The position numbers were made by a program, and so were the translations under genes. Below the pieces are notes generated by a model. The model was not told the origin of the DNA and did no database searches. It worked only from the letters and a program-made list of their open reading frames with translations. 7,616 nt of DNA from Neisseriaceae bacterium (lineage in GTDB: Bacteria > Pseudomonadota > Gammaproteobacteria > Burkholderiales > UBA11063). Positions 1 through 5,766 of the stretch are shown here, piece after piece (within the stretch, counting starts at the first letter, position 1; the number at the start of each line of letters is the position of its first letter). Location of the stretch: the NCBI GenBank assembly GCA_947441745.1, contig CANEUJ010000079.1, positions 1-7,616 of the forward strand, in the 5' to 3' direction.

Positions 1-421
1 ACTCATTAGGCAGTGTATTTTTTTCAACAATTAATGAATGATAACGCCCCGCTTTAAATGGTAGACTTACGTTTTTAAATATTAGTCCATTATTATGGAA
101 GATTAGACTATCTTTACCATGTAGAGGCTCGCTTGCTCGATCAACAGTACCACCAAAAGCCACACCAATAGCCTGATGCCCAAGACATACACCAAGTAGT
201 GGGGTATTAGCTCCTAGGTTTTTAATGATATCAATACATATTCCTGCATTTTCAGGTCGCCCAGGGCCAGGAGATAATATAATTCCTAAAGGGTTTAATT
301 CTCTAATCTCATCAATAGTAATAGCGTCATTACGGATAACTTTGACATTATCGGTAATAATTGCTAATGCTTGATATAGATTATAAGTAAAACTATCATA
401 ATTATCAATAATGAGTATCAT
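1..421 (-). CDS. trpG: Anthranilate synthase component II (glutamine amidotransferase subunit), partial
   Basis: This gene encodes the glutaminase subunit of anthranilate synthase, which releases ammonia from glutamine and passes it to TrpE for the first step of tryptophan synthesis from chorismate. About 140 residues are visible; the usual length is about 190, and the C-terminus runs off the left edge. The protein opens with MILIIDNYDSFTYNLYQ, typical of class I amidotransferases in this family. It carries the oxyanion loop SPGPGRPENAG (residues 50-60), the nucleophile elbow GVCLGHQAIG with catalytic Cys79, and RYHSL (126-130). The His and Glu of the triad would lie beyond the edge. The start codon overlaps the trpE stop as ATGA (418-421), with a strong GGAGG ribosome site at 431-435, so translational coupling to trpE is likely. 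In some bacteria such a subunit also serves PabB (folate synthesis); the trpE linkage argues for tryptophan as the main role. Confidence 0.95.
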   Translation of the reverse strand, partial: MILIIDNYDSFTYNLYQALAIITDNVKVIRNDAITIDEIRELNPLGIILSPGPGRPENAGICIDIIKNLGANTPLLGVCLGHQAIGVAFGGTVDRASEPLHGKDSLIFHNNGLIFKNVSLPFKAGRYHSLIVEKNTLPNE

Positions 422-1755
422 TCTATTAATCCTCCATTTGCTAGTTCAAGAGCCTTGATTACTCCAAGAGCTTTTAATTTTGTTTCTTCTGCTTCTTTTT
501 GAGGTACTGAATCAAGAACAATACCCGCACCAGTTCTTACTTCAACATAATCTGGATAAATTAATGCTGTTCTAATTGTAATTGCGCTAGTTATATCACC
601 TTTTTCATCAATCATCATTATTGAGCCACCATATATTCCACGCTTTGAGGTTTCTAATTCATCAATAATTTCCATAGCCCGAATCTTTGGAGCTCCTGAT
701 AACGTTCCTGCGGGTAATATTGCCTTTAAAGCATCAAGTGGATTATATTTACTATCTAACTCTCCAATTACACGAGAAACTATATGACTAACATGAGAAT
801 ACGCTTTTATGGACTTATATTCTGATACTTTTACCGTGCCAGGCTTTGATACAAACCCCACATCATTACGTGCTAAATCAACAAGCATAACATGCTCGGC
901 ATTTTCTTTAGGATCAGATAAAAGGATATTTATATCATCACCTGCCTTACAAGTTCCAGCTATTGGTATTGTTTCGATAATACCATTTTTTACACCAACT
1001 AAGAGTTCTGGTGAAGCACTAGCAATCGAAAACCCATCTTCTTCAAAGAATGTCAGATATGGAGTTGGGCTAATTTGACGTAGAGCTCGATAAATATCAA
1101 AAGCTTTAGCATCTACTTTAGCACTAAATACTCGTGATAGTACAACTTGAAAGATATCACCAGCTTTGATGTATTCTTGTGCCATACGTACCATATCCAT
1201 AAATTCATCATCAGTTATATTAGTGGTAACCTTTAATGGTGTTGCAACTCTAAATTTGAGCACCTGAGATGGATTTAAGGATTTTTTTACTATCTCATCA
1301 AGCTCACCTTCAGATCCTTCATGACGAAAGATAAGCGTCTTTGAATTATGGTCAAATGCAATAATAGTCTGATAAATATGAAATAAAAAATCTGGGGTTT
1401 GCTTTGGAGCATGTCTATCTGGTATTTTTTCTTTTAACCTAACAGCATCATAAGCCACAAAGCCAAAAGATTTTCTAGAAACTGAAAACTGTCTTAAATA
1501 ATCATAAGGATTACCCGAAAATGTCGTTTTAGTACCATTAATATCTATAGTTATACTATTAGCAATTGCACTAAATGTTGCTAGCGGGTTAATTCCAATA
1601 AATGAGTATTTACCATAGCCTTCATCATGTGCAGACTCAAACATACAAGAACCAACCCCACCAAGGGTGCTATATACTTGTATTGGAGTAAGCTCATCAT
1701 AATGAATCTCTCGTTTTATTATCTTACCGAGTGGATAGTGTAACAACTTATCCAT
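418..1755 (-). CDS. trpE: Anthranilate synthase component I (large, chorismate-binding subunit)
   Basis: TrpE converts chorismate and ammonia (from TrpG) into anthranilate, the committed step of tryptophan synthesis in the cytoplasm. The 445-residue protein is shorter than the roughly 500-520 residues common in enterics. The N-terminal domain has CMFES (37-41), matching the LLES feedback-inhibition motif, and SFIGINPLATF (51-61). The C-terminal chorismate-binding domain has AGDIFQVVLSR (198-208), SPTPYLTFF (229-237), SASPELLVG (246-254), DPKENAEHVMLVDLARNDVG (281-300), LPAGTLSGAPKIRAMEII (347-364) and GAGIVLDSVPQKEAEET (409-425). PIAGT (264-268) has Ala where aminodeoxychorismate synthase PabB has a catalytic Lys (PIKGT), which supports TrpE over PabB. 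The residues after it read CKAG instead of the common RPRG, which is unusual. The start is supported by GGAGAG 7 bases upstream (1763-1768). The gene lies 19 bases after trpR and overlaps trpG by 4 bases, so the three form one operon. Confidence 0.96.
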   Translation of the reverse strand: MDKLLHYPLGKIIKREIHYDELTPIQVYSTLGGVGSCMFESAHDEGYGKYSFIGINPLATFSAIANSITIDINGTKTTFSGNPYDYLRQFSVSRKSFGFVAYDAVRLKEKIPDRHAPKQTPDFLFHIYQTIIAFDHNSKTLIFRHEGSEGELDEIVKKSLNPSQVLKFRVATPLKVTTNITDDEFMDMVRMAQEYIKAGDIFQVVLSRVFSAKVDAKAFDIYRALRQISPTPYLTFFEEDGFSIASASPELLVGVKNGIIETIPIAGTCKAGDDINILLSDPKENAEHVMLVDLARNDVGFVSKPGTVKVSEYKSIKAYSHVSHIVSRVIGELDSKYNPLDALKAILPAGTLSGAPKIRAMEIIDELETSKRGIYGGSIMMIDEKGDITSAITIRTALIYPDYVEVRTGAGIVLDSVPQKEAEETKLKALGVIKALELANGGLIE

Positions 1756-1774
1756 AACTTAACTCTCCATATTC

Positions 1775-2056
1775 CTAATCAATTTTTAAAATATCTTTTA
1801 TATTTTTAGGATAAAGTTTTAATAAATTAGCACCGCGACTCACATTAGCAATACTCACTCCCAAGTCTTTTGCTATCTCTCTTTGCGTTTTAGCCCCAAT
1901 AAGTAATTCATTTATTATGTTAAACCTTTTTGCAAACTCTTCTTTTTCTGAAATAGTTAAAAAAACCTCAAAAAACTTGGCTAACTCTTTAGTGTTTGAT
2001 TGCTTGTGGCATATATCTAAAAACCCACCCCAACCATCGTTATTGCTATATGACAT
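1775..2056 (-). CDS. trpR: Trp operon repressor TrpR
   Basis: TrpR is a dimeric repressor that binds operator DNA when loaded with L-tryptophan. The 93-residue protein aligns without gaps, at an offset of 10, with my memory of E. coli TrpR (108 residues). LTISEKEEFAKR (33-44) matches LTPDEREALGTR, and the helix-turn-helix reads QREIAKDLGVSIANVSRGAN (58-77). The three residues that contact tryptophan in E. coli (Thr44, Arg54, Arg84) are all kept here as Thr34, Arg44 and Arg74, so it should still sense tryptophan. The frame is open for 34 more codons upstream, but that stretch covers the promoter and looks non-coding. The MSYSNN start has GGAG 6 bases upstream (2063-2066). As first gene of a trpR-trpE-trpG operon, it probably represses its own promoter as well as the biosynthetic genes. 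In E. coli trpR is unlinked from trpEDCBA. Confidence 0.95.
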   Translation of the reverse strand: MSYSNNDGWGGFLDICHKQSNTKELAKFFEVFLTISEKEEFAKRFNIINELLIGAKTQREIAKDLGVSIANVSRGANLLKLYPKNIKDILKID

Positions 2057-2071
2057 TATTAACTCCAAATA

Positions 2072-2099
2072 TGTTATGACGTAATGATACATCATAACA
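2072..2099. promoter_or_regulatory. Candidate TrpR operator: inverted repeat over the -10 box
   Basis: TGTTATGA (2072-2079) and TCATAACA (2092-2099) form a perfect 8+8 base inverted repeat with a 12-base spacer. Its centre falls inside the -10 box of the trpR promoter. A second, nested palindrome, ATGAT-AC-ATCAT, spans 2084-2095. A protein bound here would block RNA polymerase. The position directly upstream of a repressor gene makes autorepression by TrpR the natural reading. The sequence does not show the CTAG-containing core of the E. coli trp operator as I remember it, so assignment to TrpR rests on position and symmetry only. Confidence 0.6.
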
Positions 2100-2113
2100 A
2101 GCTGGTATGTCAA
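2084..2113 (-). promoter_or_regulatory. Predicted sigma70 promoter of the trpR-trpE-trpG operon
   Basis: Read on the minus strand, a perfect -35 box TTGACA (2113-2108) is followed after 18 bases by a -10 box TATCAT (2089-2084), five of six matches to consensus. The predicted start of transcription is near 2077, giving a leader of about 20 bases before the trpR ATG, with no room for an attenuator. It is the best promoter in the gap upstream of trpR. No other promoter is needed for trpE or trpG, which are tightly spaced. Confidence 0.75.
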
Positions 2114-2122
2114 ATTTTTTAG

Positions 2123-2136
2123 ATTTACTCCGTCAT
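2123..2136 (-). repeat. Inverted copy of the repeat array's right-end motif
   Basis: ATTTACTCCGTCAT here is, read on the minus strand, ATGACGGAGTAAAT. It nearly repeats the motif ATGACGGAGTAAT that closes the repeat copies at 2315-2326 and 2469-2480. It faces the array in inverted orientation and could be the outer end of an older or larger element. It lies 10 bases upstream of the -35 box of the trpR promoter. The match is short, so chance is possible. Confidence 0.45.
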
Positions 2137-2173
2137 CGCAACCATTGAACCACATCATCCCAGCATTTTAATA

Positions 2174-2213
2174 CGTCATACCAGCACCACATTCGTCATA
2201 CCAGCACCACATT
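2174..2213. repeat. Tandem duplication of a 20-base unit
   Basis: Two identical, directly adjacent copies of CGTCATACCAGCACCACATT lie at 2174-2193 and 2194-2213. The same 20 bases occur once before each later element copy: 2502-2521 exactly, and 2348-2367 with its first base preserved only in the shifted context TGTCATACC. Its first 12 bases equal the left end of the larger element (CGTCATACCAGC), so the array grows by small and large duplications that share one seed. Confidence 0.9.
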
Positions 2214-2320
2214 CGTCATACCAGCGTAGGCTGGTATCCATGCCCTTGCTCTATCTTTTCTTTTAGGGCATGGATTCCAAATGCTATCGAGACAGCATCA
2301 TGTTTATGTTTGGAATGACG
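2214..2320. repeat. MITE/REP-like element, copy 1
   Basis: The 107-base core has imperfect terminal inverted repeats, CGTCATACC on the left and GGAATGACG on the right. Inside are three nested or serial hairpins: ATACCAGC-4-GCTGGTAT (2218-2237), TCCATGCCCT with its perfect complement AGGGCATGGA across an 18-base loop (2237-2274), and ATTCCAAA with TTTGGAAT (2274-2316 region). Elements with CGTCATTCC-type ends that fold on themselves are common non-autonomous dispersed repeats in AT-rich bacteria. No transposase is present, so any mobility would depend on an enzyme encoded elsewhere. Confidence 0.75.
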
Positions 2321-2367
2321 GAGTAATCATCATCTCATCAACGTGTCTGTCATACCAGCACCACATT

Positions 2368-2474
2368 CGTCATACCAGCGCAGGCTGGTATCCATGCCCT
2401 TGCTCTATCTTTTCTTTTAGGGCATGGATTCCAAACGCTATCGAGACAGCATCATGTTTATGTTTGGAATGACG
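2368..2474. repeat. MITE/REP-like element, copy 2
   Basis: This copy has the same 107-base length as copy 1 and only two differences within the core (T to C in the first hairpin loop and T to C after the CCAAA). The loop change leaves pairing intact, so the hairpins are preserved. The spacing from copy 1 is exactly one 154-base period, which points to tandem duplication, not independent insertion. Confidence 0.75.
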
Positions 2475-2521
2475 GAGTAATCGTCACCACATCAACGTGT
2501 CCGTCATACCAGCACCACATT

Positions 2522-2554
2522 CGTCATACCAGCGCAGGCTGGTATCCATGCCCT
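2522..2554. repeat. MITE/REP-like element, copy 3, truncated
   Basis: Only the left 33 bases remain. They are identical to copy 2 and include the complete first hairpin ATACCAGC-GCTGGTAT. The sequence breaks off in the CCATGCCCT arm, the start of the second hairpin, and then becomes AT-rich up to the res stop codon at 2577. As transcribed from res, this hairpin is the first structure downstream of the gene, but no run of T follows it, so I do not call it a terminator. Confidence 0.7.
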
Positions 2555-2576
2555 AAATATTATAAAAACATTTAAT

Positions 2577-5500
2577 TTATAGAACCTGATCAACATTATT
2601 AATAGTTTTATACTCTATTCCAAGGGCATTAATAAAATGTATCTTACCGCAGCGAGTTTTGTCTTTTTCTAAAGCTCGACCATTGCTATCAAAATTTTCG
2701 CCCTTAGTCTCAGCAATAAAATAAACGTTATCTTTTCCTTCTTCATTAAGTAACAAAGCCCAATCGGGGTTGTATTTACCAAGTGGAGTATTTACTTTGA
2801 ACCAACTTGGTAGTTTGGTAATTAATTTAACCCGATCCTGAGAGATCGCATTTTTTAGAAAATCAAACTCAATCTTTGAATCATAACGTAGCACATCAAA
2901 TAGAAACTTACTAGCAAGTTGATCTGATGAAACCCCAAGAGCTTCTGCATCAGCAATATTACTATTATCTGATGAGTCACTATATCCATAATCCAAATCC
3001 TGCTCGATTAAACTTTGAGAGTAGTACCCCAGAGTATTAACAATACCATCTGCCAAGTTAAGATCTGATATTTTTTGATATTTTATCCCATCGACCAATA
3101 GCTTGGTTTTGGTATCATTTATAGTTTTTGCGGTTTCCTCGATAAACGTTGTAGCATTTAATTTAAACATATTTAACTTAACTGTATCAATTTTTCTTAA
3201 AATAAGAATAACTGTTTTTCGAGTAAGTCCAGTTGCCAAAACCAATTTGGTAACTAAATCTAATTGTTCTGTATTATGTATAACTATACTATCACTATGC
3301 ATTAATTCTGTTGCAATTCCAGAAGCATCAATATTCATTTTAACTCTTGCAACTTTGGCTGTCAGTATACTTATATCTAACTTCAAATTAATTTCTGTAA
3401 CTACCTTACTTACCAGCTCCTCAGTATTTAATTTAACTGAGTAAATAGTTTTATGGCTAATTTTCTTCCATAGGTCTCTAAACTCGGTAGAGGCATAGAC
3501 TCTTGGGTTAAGTTTAATTTCAACTTTATTCCTTTGGTTTTCAATGGGTAATTTTTTACATAACTTCGTGAGTACAGCTTCAACAATTGGACTATACGAC
3601 TTCAAATACTCCTGATGTAGCTCCAATAGTCCTGCTTTTAGAGCTTTCAATCCTTTTTGGGTTATTTTATTATCGCTATCTATATAATGACTCGTTTTCA
3701 ATTCATCATGAATAGATGTTGAAATATTTCGTGCCATTTCAAGATCCATACCCTTATCAGTTTGTAATAGTTGATTCACAAACTTCAAAGGATAGATATT
3801 ACCAAACTTAATATTAGCATCTTGTTCATACTCTCTCTCAAGATTTGTCGCGAATGAATGGTACGACTCACCAGCAATTACTGTTAAAGTATTAATTTTG
3901 TCATCTTTAACACGCATCCCTTCTGAGTTTACACATAGTCGTAGACCTCGCCCAACTTGCTGACGCCTTTTAAATATATTGTTACTATCTTGTAATACAC
4001 ATACTTGAAATACGTTTGGATTGTCCCAGCCTTCTTTTAGTGCCGAATGCGAAAAAATAAATCTCATAGGAGTTTTTTGATCAAGTAATTTTTCTTTTTC
4101 TTTCATTATTAGTTGATATGCCGCCAATGCATCCTGAGTATCTTCTTTACTATCTTTATAGACACCTTTTTTATCTTGGGCAAAATATCCATCATGAATT
4201 TTGTTTAATTCATCTTCATTAGTTAAATCTATCCCAAAGGAATTACGGCATAATTCGATATATTTTCTACCATCTGATGTATCAAGTACAAATTTTAGTT
4301 GTTCTATAAAGAGTTTAGCAAGCCATCCATCAGTCTTAGAATCTTTTGCATATTGACGATAATCTGCTACTTTATTTATAAAAAACAAGCTTAATACTTT
4401 AATATTCTGCCTTGCTAAACGTAGTTCACGCTTAATATGGTTTTCTATTGTCAATCTAAGCATTATACTAGTTTTTTGTTCGATATTTTCTTCATTACCA
4501 ATTGAATCACCAATAGCAATTTCATAATCTAAATTAGCTAATTTTAGTCCATAATCACGGCTAAAATCTTCCACTATGCAACTAGTATAGGCATCATTAT
4601 TTGTCTTAAGCTGTAGATCTGTTCCTTTAGGGATTTTTTTAAATATTTTTCTAGTTTTTTTGCCTTTAAGATCTTGAATATCTAATTCTAAAGTCAGTTC
4701 CAGCTTTGATGTAATTTCAATTACCTTAATATACGGCTTACTACCATTAGATGCAAATGGTGCATCTTCAATACTCGCCACTTCAATTTGCTTAACCAAT
4801 TTTCTATCATAAGCGTCCAGTGCATCAAGCTTGTACACTTGGTTATATATTTCTCGGTGAGTAGCAGAATACCGAAGAATAAATAACGGTGCTAACTCTT
4901 TAATTGCATTTTTAGCATTAATAGTATTATCCACCGATTGTGGTTCATCAATAATTACTACGGGTCTAACGGCTGTGATTAACTCAATTGGTGTGTATTC
5001 GCCAGTTTTATCTTTGCAATGATAAATAATATTTTCGGCTTTATTAAATGCTGCAATAGTCATTACCATAATTTGAATAGCATTAGTAGTCGCAAAATCT
5101 CTTACTTGTCCAGATTTGCTACTGTCGTATTGATAATAATTATAACTCACATTATTAAATTCTGACTTAAAGTGTTCCTCAGTAATTTCAAGTGATTTGA
5201 GTGTTCCGGTACGAATGGCATCACTTGGTACTACTATAATAAATTTGGTTATCCCATAGAGCTTGTTGAGTTCAAATATAGTGCGAAGATAAACATAAGT
5301 CTTCCCTGTACCAGTTTCCATTTCCAAGCCGAAGTTGGCAATATCTGCATAATCACCATAATAAAGCTCACTTGAGATGTTTTCTAAATTATTAGATAGT
5401 TGCACACTTTGTAGATTTTCTAATAATTTATCATTATCAATCTGTAAGCCATTAGCTACTACATCAAAACTTAAAATTTCATTTTGATTTGCTAATTGAC

Positions 5501-5594
5501 TACTTCTATCCAATATAGTCATGCCATTAAATAGGGCAACAGTACTATTTACAGCCTGTAGCTGAAAGTCTTGGTTTTCAAATTTTAATTTCAT
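2577..5594 (-). CDS. res: Type III restriction enzyme, Res subunit (helicase-like ATPase and nuclease)
   Basis: Res works in complex with Mod: it hydrolyses ATP to communicate along DNA between two unmethylated sites and cuts near one of them. The protein has 1005 residues, close to the roughly 970 of EcoP15I. In order, it shows Walker A METGTGKT (92-99), the family's DEPQ box in VVIIDEPQSVD (212-222), motif III RYSATH (241-246), LKEGWDNPNVFQV (519-531), motif VI QQVGRGLRL (545-553), and near the C-terminus a PD-(D/E)XK nuclease, NPDWALL (942-948) then AETKGE (961-966), with Asp944, Glu962 and Lys964 as likely catalytic residues. All motifs appear intact. I use the second Met: MKLKFENQDFQLQAV is the usual family start and has GGTGA 5 bases upstream, while an ATG 21 bases earlier lacks a ribosome site and lies in the predicted promoter. 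Res is separated from the DUF3800 gene by 172 bases and may have its own promoter. Confidence 0.95.
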   Translation of the reverse strand: MKLKFENQDFQLQAVNSTVALFNGMTILDRSSQLANQNEILSFDVVANGLQIDNDKLLENLQSVQLSNNLENISSELYYGDYADIANFGLEMETGTGKTYVYLRTIFELNKLYGITKFIIVVPSDAIRTGTLKSLEITEEHFKSEFNNVSYNYYQYDSSKSGQVRDFATTNAIQIMVMTIAAFNKAENIIYHCKDKTGEYTPIELITAVRPVVIIDEPQSVDNTINAKNAIKELAPLFILRYSATHREIYNQVYKLDALDAYDRKLVKQIEVASIEDAPFASNGSKPYIKVIEITSKLELTLELDIQDLKGKKTRKIFKKIPKGTDLQLKTNNDAYTSCIVEDFSRDYGLKLANLDYEIAIGDSIGNEENIEQKTSIMLRLTIENHIKRELRLARQNIKVLSLFFINKVADYRQYAKDSKTDGWLAKLFIEQLKFVLDTSDGRKYIELCRNSFGIDLTNEDELNKIHDGYFAQDKKGVYKDSKEDTQDALAAYQLIMKEKEKLLDQKTPMRFIFSHSALKEGWDNPNVFQVCVLQDSNNIFKRRQQVGRGLRLCVNSEGMRVKDDKINTLTVIAGESYHSFATNLEREYEQDANIKFGNIYPLKFVNQLLQTDKGMDLEMARNISTSIHDELKTSHYIDSDNKITQKGLKALKAGLLELHQEYLKSYSPIVEAVLTKLCKKLPIENQRNKVEIKLNPRVYASTEFRDLWKKISHKTIYSVKLNTEELVSKVVTEINLKLDISILTAKVARVKMNIDASGIATELMHSDSIVIHNTEQLDLVTKLVLATGLTRKTVILILRKIDTVKLNMFKLNATTFIEETAKTINDTKTKLLVDGIKYQKISDLNLADGIVNTLGYYSQSLIEQDLDYGYSDSSDNSNIADAEALGVSSDQLASKFLFDVLRYDSKIEFDFLKNAISQDRVKLITKLPSWFKVNTPLGKYNPDWALLLNEEGKDNVYFIAETKGENFDSNGRALEKDKTRCGKIHFINALGIEYKTINNVDQVL

Positions 5595-5599
5595 ATATT

Positions 5600-5604
5600 T
5601 CACC
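5600..5604 (-). promoter_or_regulatory. Ribosome binding site deciding the res start
   Basis: On the minus strand GGTGA (5604-5600) stands 5 bases before the ATG at 5594-5592. The in-frame ATG at 5615-5613 has only A/T-rich sequence before it. This site therefore favours the shorter, 1005-residue Res. Confidence 0.7.
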
Positions 5605-5616
5605 AGTAATATCATG

Positions 5617-5646
5617 ATTTTATTTATATTTTAACTTCTATTGCAA
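5617..5646 (-). promoter_or_regulatory. Candidate promoter of res
   Basis: On the minus strand TTGCAA (5646-5641) and TAAAAT (5622-5617) are 18 bases apart and would start transcription near 5610, about 15 bases before the res ATG and just upstream of its ribosome site. Both boxes are one or two bases off consensus, and the region is AT-rich, so chance matches are possible. It mirrors the divergent promoter at 5667-5696 in -35 sequence and spacing. Confidence 0.42.
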
Positions 5647-5659
5647 CATTCCAAAATGT
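5646..5659. promoter_or_regulatory. Palindrome between two divergent promoters
   Basis: ACATT-CCAA-AATGT is a perfect 5+5 base inverted repeat lying between the -35 boxes of the candidate res promoter and the small-RNA promoter. Its position suits a shared operator site for both. The arms are short and A/T-rich, so this is only a candidate. Confidence 0.3.
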
Positions 5660-5666
5660 AAAAAAT

Positions 5667-5696
5667 TTGCAACTTATTTCAATTATGTACTATAAT
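5667..5696 (+). promoter_or_regulatory. Predicted promoter of the plus-strand small RNA
   Basis: TTGCAA (5667-5672) is followed after 18 bases by a perfect TATAAT (5691-5696), which predicts a transcript starting near 5703. The only thing downstream on this strand before the opposing DUF3800 gene is a hairpin-rich stretch with a rho-independent terminator. The finding of promoter and terminator on the same strand about 60 bases apart is what supports a real transcription unit. Confidence 0.65.
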
Positions 5697-5702
5697 AACG
5701 TT

Positions 5703-5766
5703 AATTGGGATTGCGAAGTCGCGATCGGTAATAAGTCTCTGAGCGTTCTCGGGGGCTTTTTATTTT
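5703..5766 (+). ncRNA. Predicted small structured RNA next to a DUF3800 gene
   Basis: An RNA of about 60 bases is predicted from a TATAAT-type promoter to a terminator, on the strand opposite to all protein genes here. It has two hairpins. The first, 5709-5726, pairs GATTGCG with CGCGATC (one G-U pair) around an AAGT loop. The second is the terminator stem at 5733-5758. They are joined by a short linker, CGGTAA nearby. No start codon with a ribosome site and usable frame is visible, so a peptide is unlikely. The RNA ends right where the convergent DUF3800 gene ends and points away from res. Conserved structured RNAs lying beside DUF3800 genes have been reported as the DUF3800 RNA motifs; I cannot tell whether this one matches any of them. 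It is not a tRNA, and I recognise no CRISPR or riboswitch consensus. Transcription itself is inferred. Confidence 0.55.
5733..5766 (+). terminator. Rho-independent terminator of the small RNA
   Basis: AAGTCTCTGAG (5733-5743) pairs with CTCGGGGGCTT (5748-5758) around a CGTT loop: 11 continuous pairs, of which three are G-U, followed by TTTTTATTTT (5757-5766). The G-U pairs become A-C mismatches on the other strand and no T run follows there, so the signal is directional and shows plus-strand transcription. It also means mod-DUF3800 transcripts are not stopped here by an ordinary intrinsic terminator. Confidence 0.85.

Larger units (their letters stand above)
2214..2554. repeat. Tandem array of a 154-base unit, 2.2 copies
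   Basis: The left boundary CGTCATACCAGCG recurs at 2214, 2368 and 2522, exactly 154 bases apart each time. Each unit is a 107-base hairpin-rich core (see the separate copies) plus a 47-base linker. By eye the first two units differ at about 6 of 154 positions. The third is cut after 33 bases at CCATGCCCT and is followed by AT-rich sequence just before the end of res. No coding capacity is convincing. The array fills most of the 520-base gap between res and trpR and separates the restriction locus from the tryptophan operon. Confidence 0.92.

Noticed and set aside
418..1755. Aminodeoxychorismate synthase (PabB) instead of TrpE
   Set aside because: The motif is PIAGT, not PIKGT, the LLES-like feedback motif is present, and the gene is in an operon with trpR.
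2057..2158. Longer TrpR with 34 extra N-terminal residues from an ATG at 2158
   Set aside because: The extension would place the -35 and -10 boxes and the operator inside coding sequence, has no similarity to TrpR, and lacks the ribosome site that the ATG at 2056 has.
2281..2472. 63-codon plus-strand reading frame in the repeat array
   Set aside because: It lies wholly in tandem repeats and spans element copies and linker; no ribosome site or recognisable protein.
2174..2554. CRISPR array
   Set aside because: The repeats are 154 bases apart, the intervening sequence is itself repeated, not unique, and no cas genes are near.
3103..3444. 113-codon plus-strand reading frame inside res, and similar shadows inside trpE and mod
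   Set aside because: They are antisense to strongly supported coding sequence and have no family signature or ribosome site.
5595..5615. Longer Res starting at the ATG at 5615
   Set aside because: There is no ribosome site before it, it lies in the predicted promoter, and MKLKFENQDFQL is the normal family start.
5733..5766. Bidirectional terminator for mod-DUF3800 transcripts
   Set aside because: On the minus strand three pairs become A-C mismatches and no T run follows the stem.
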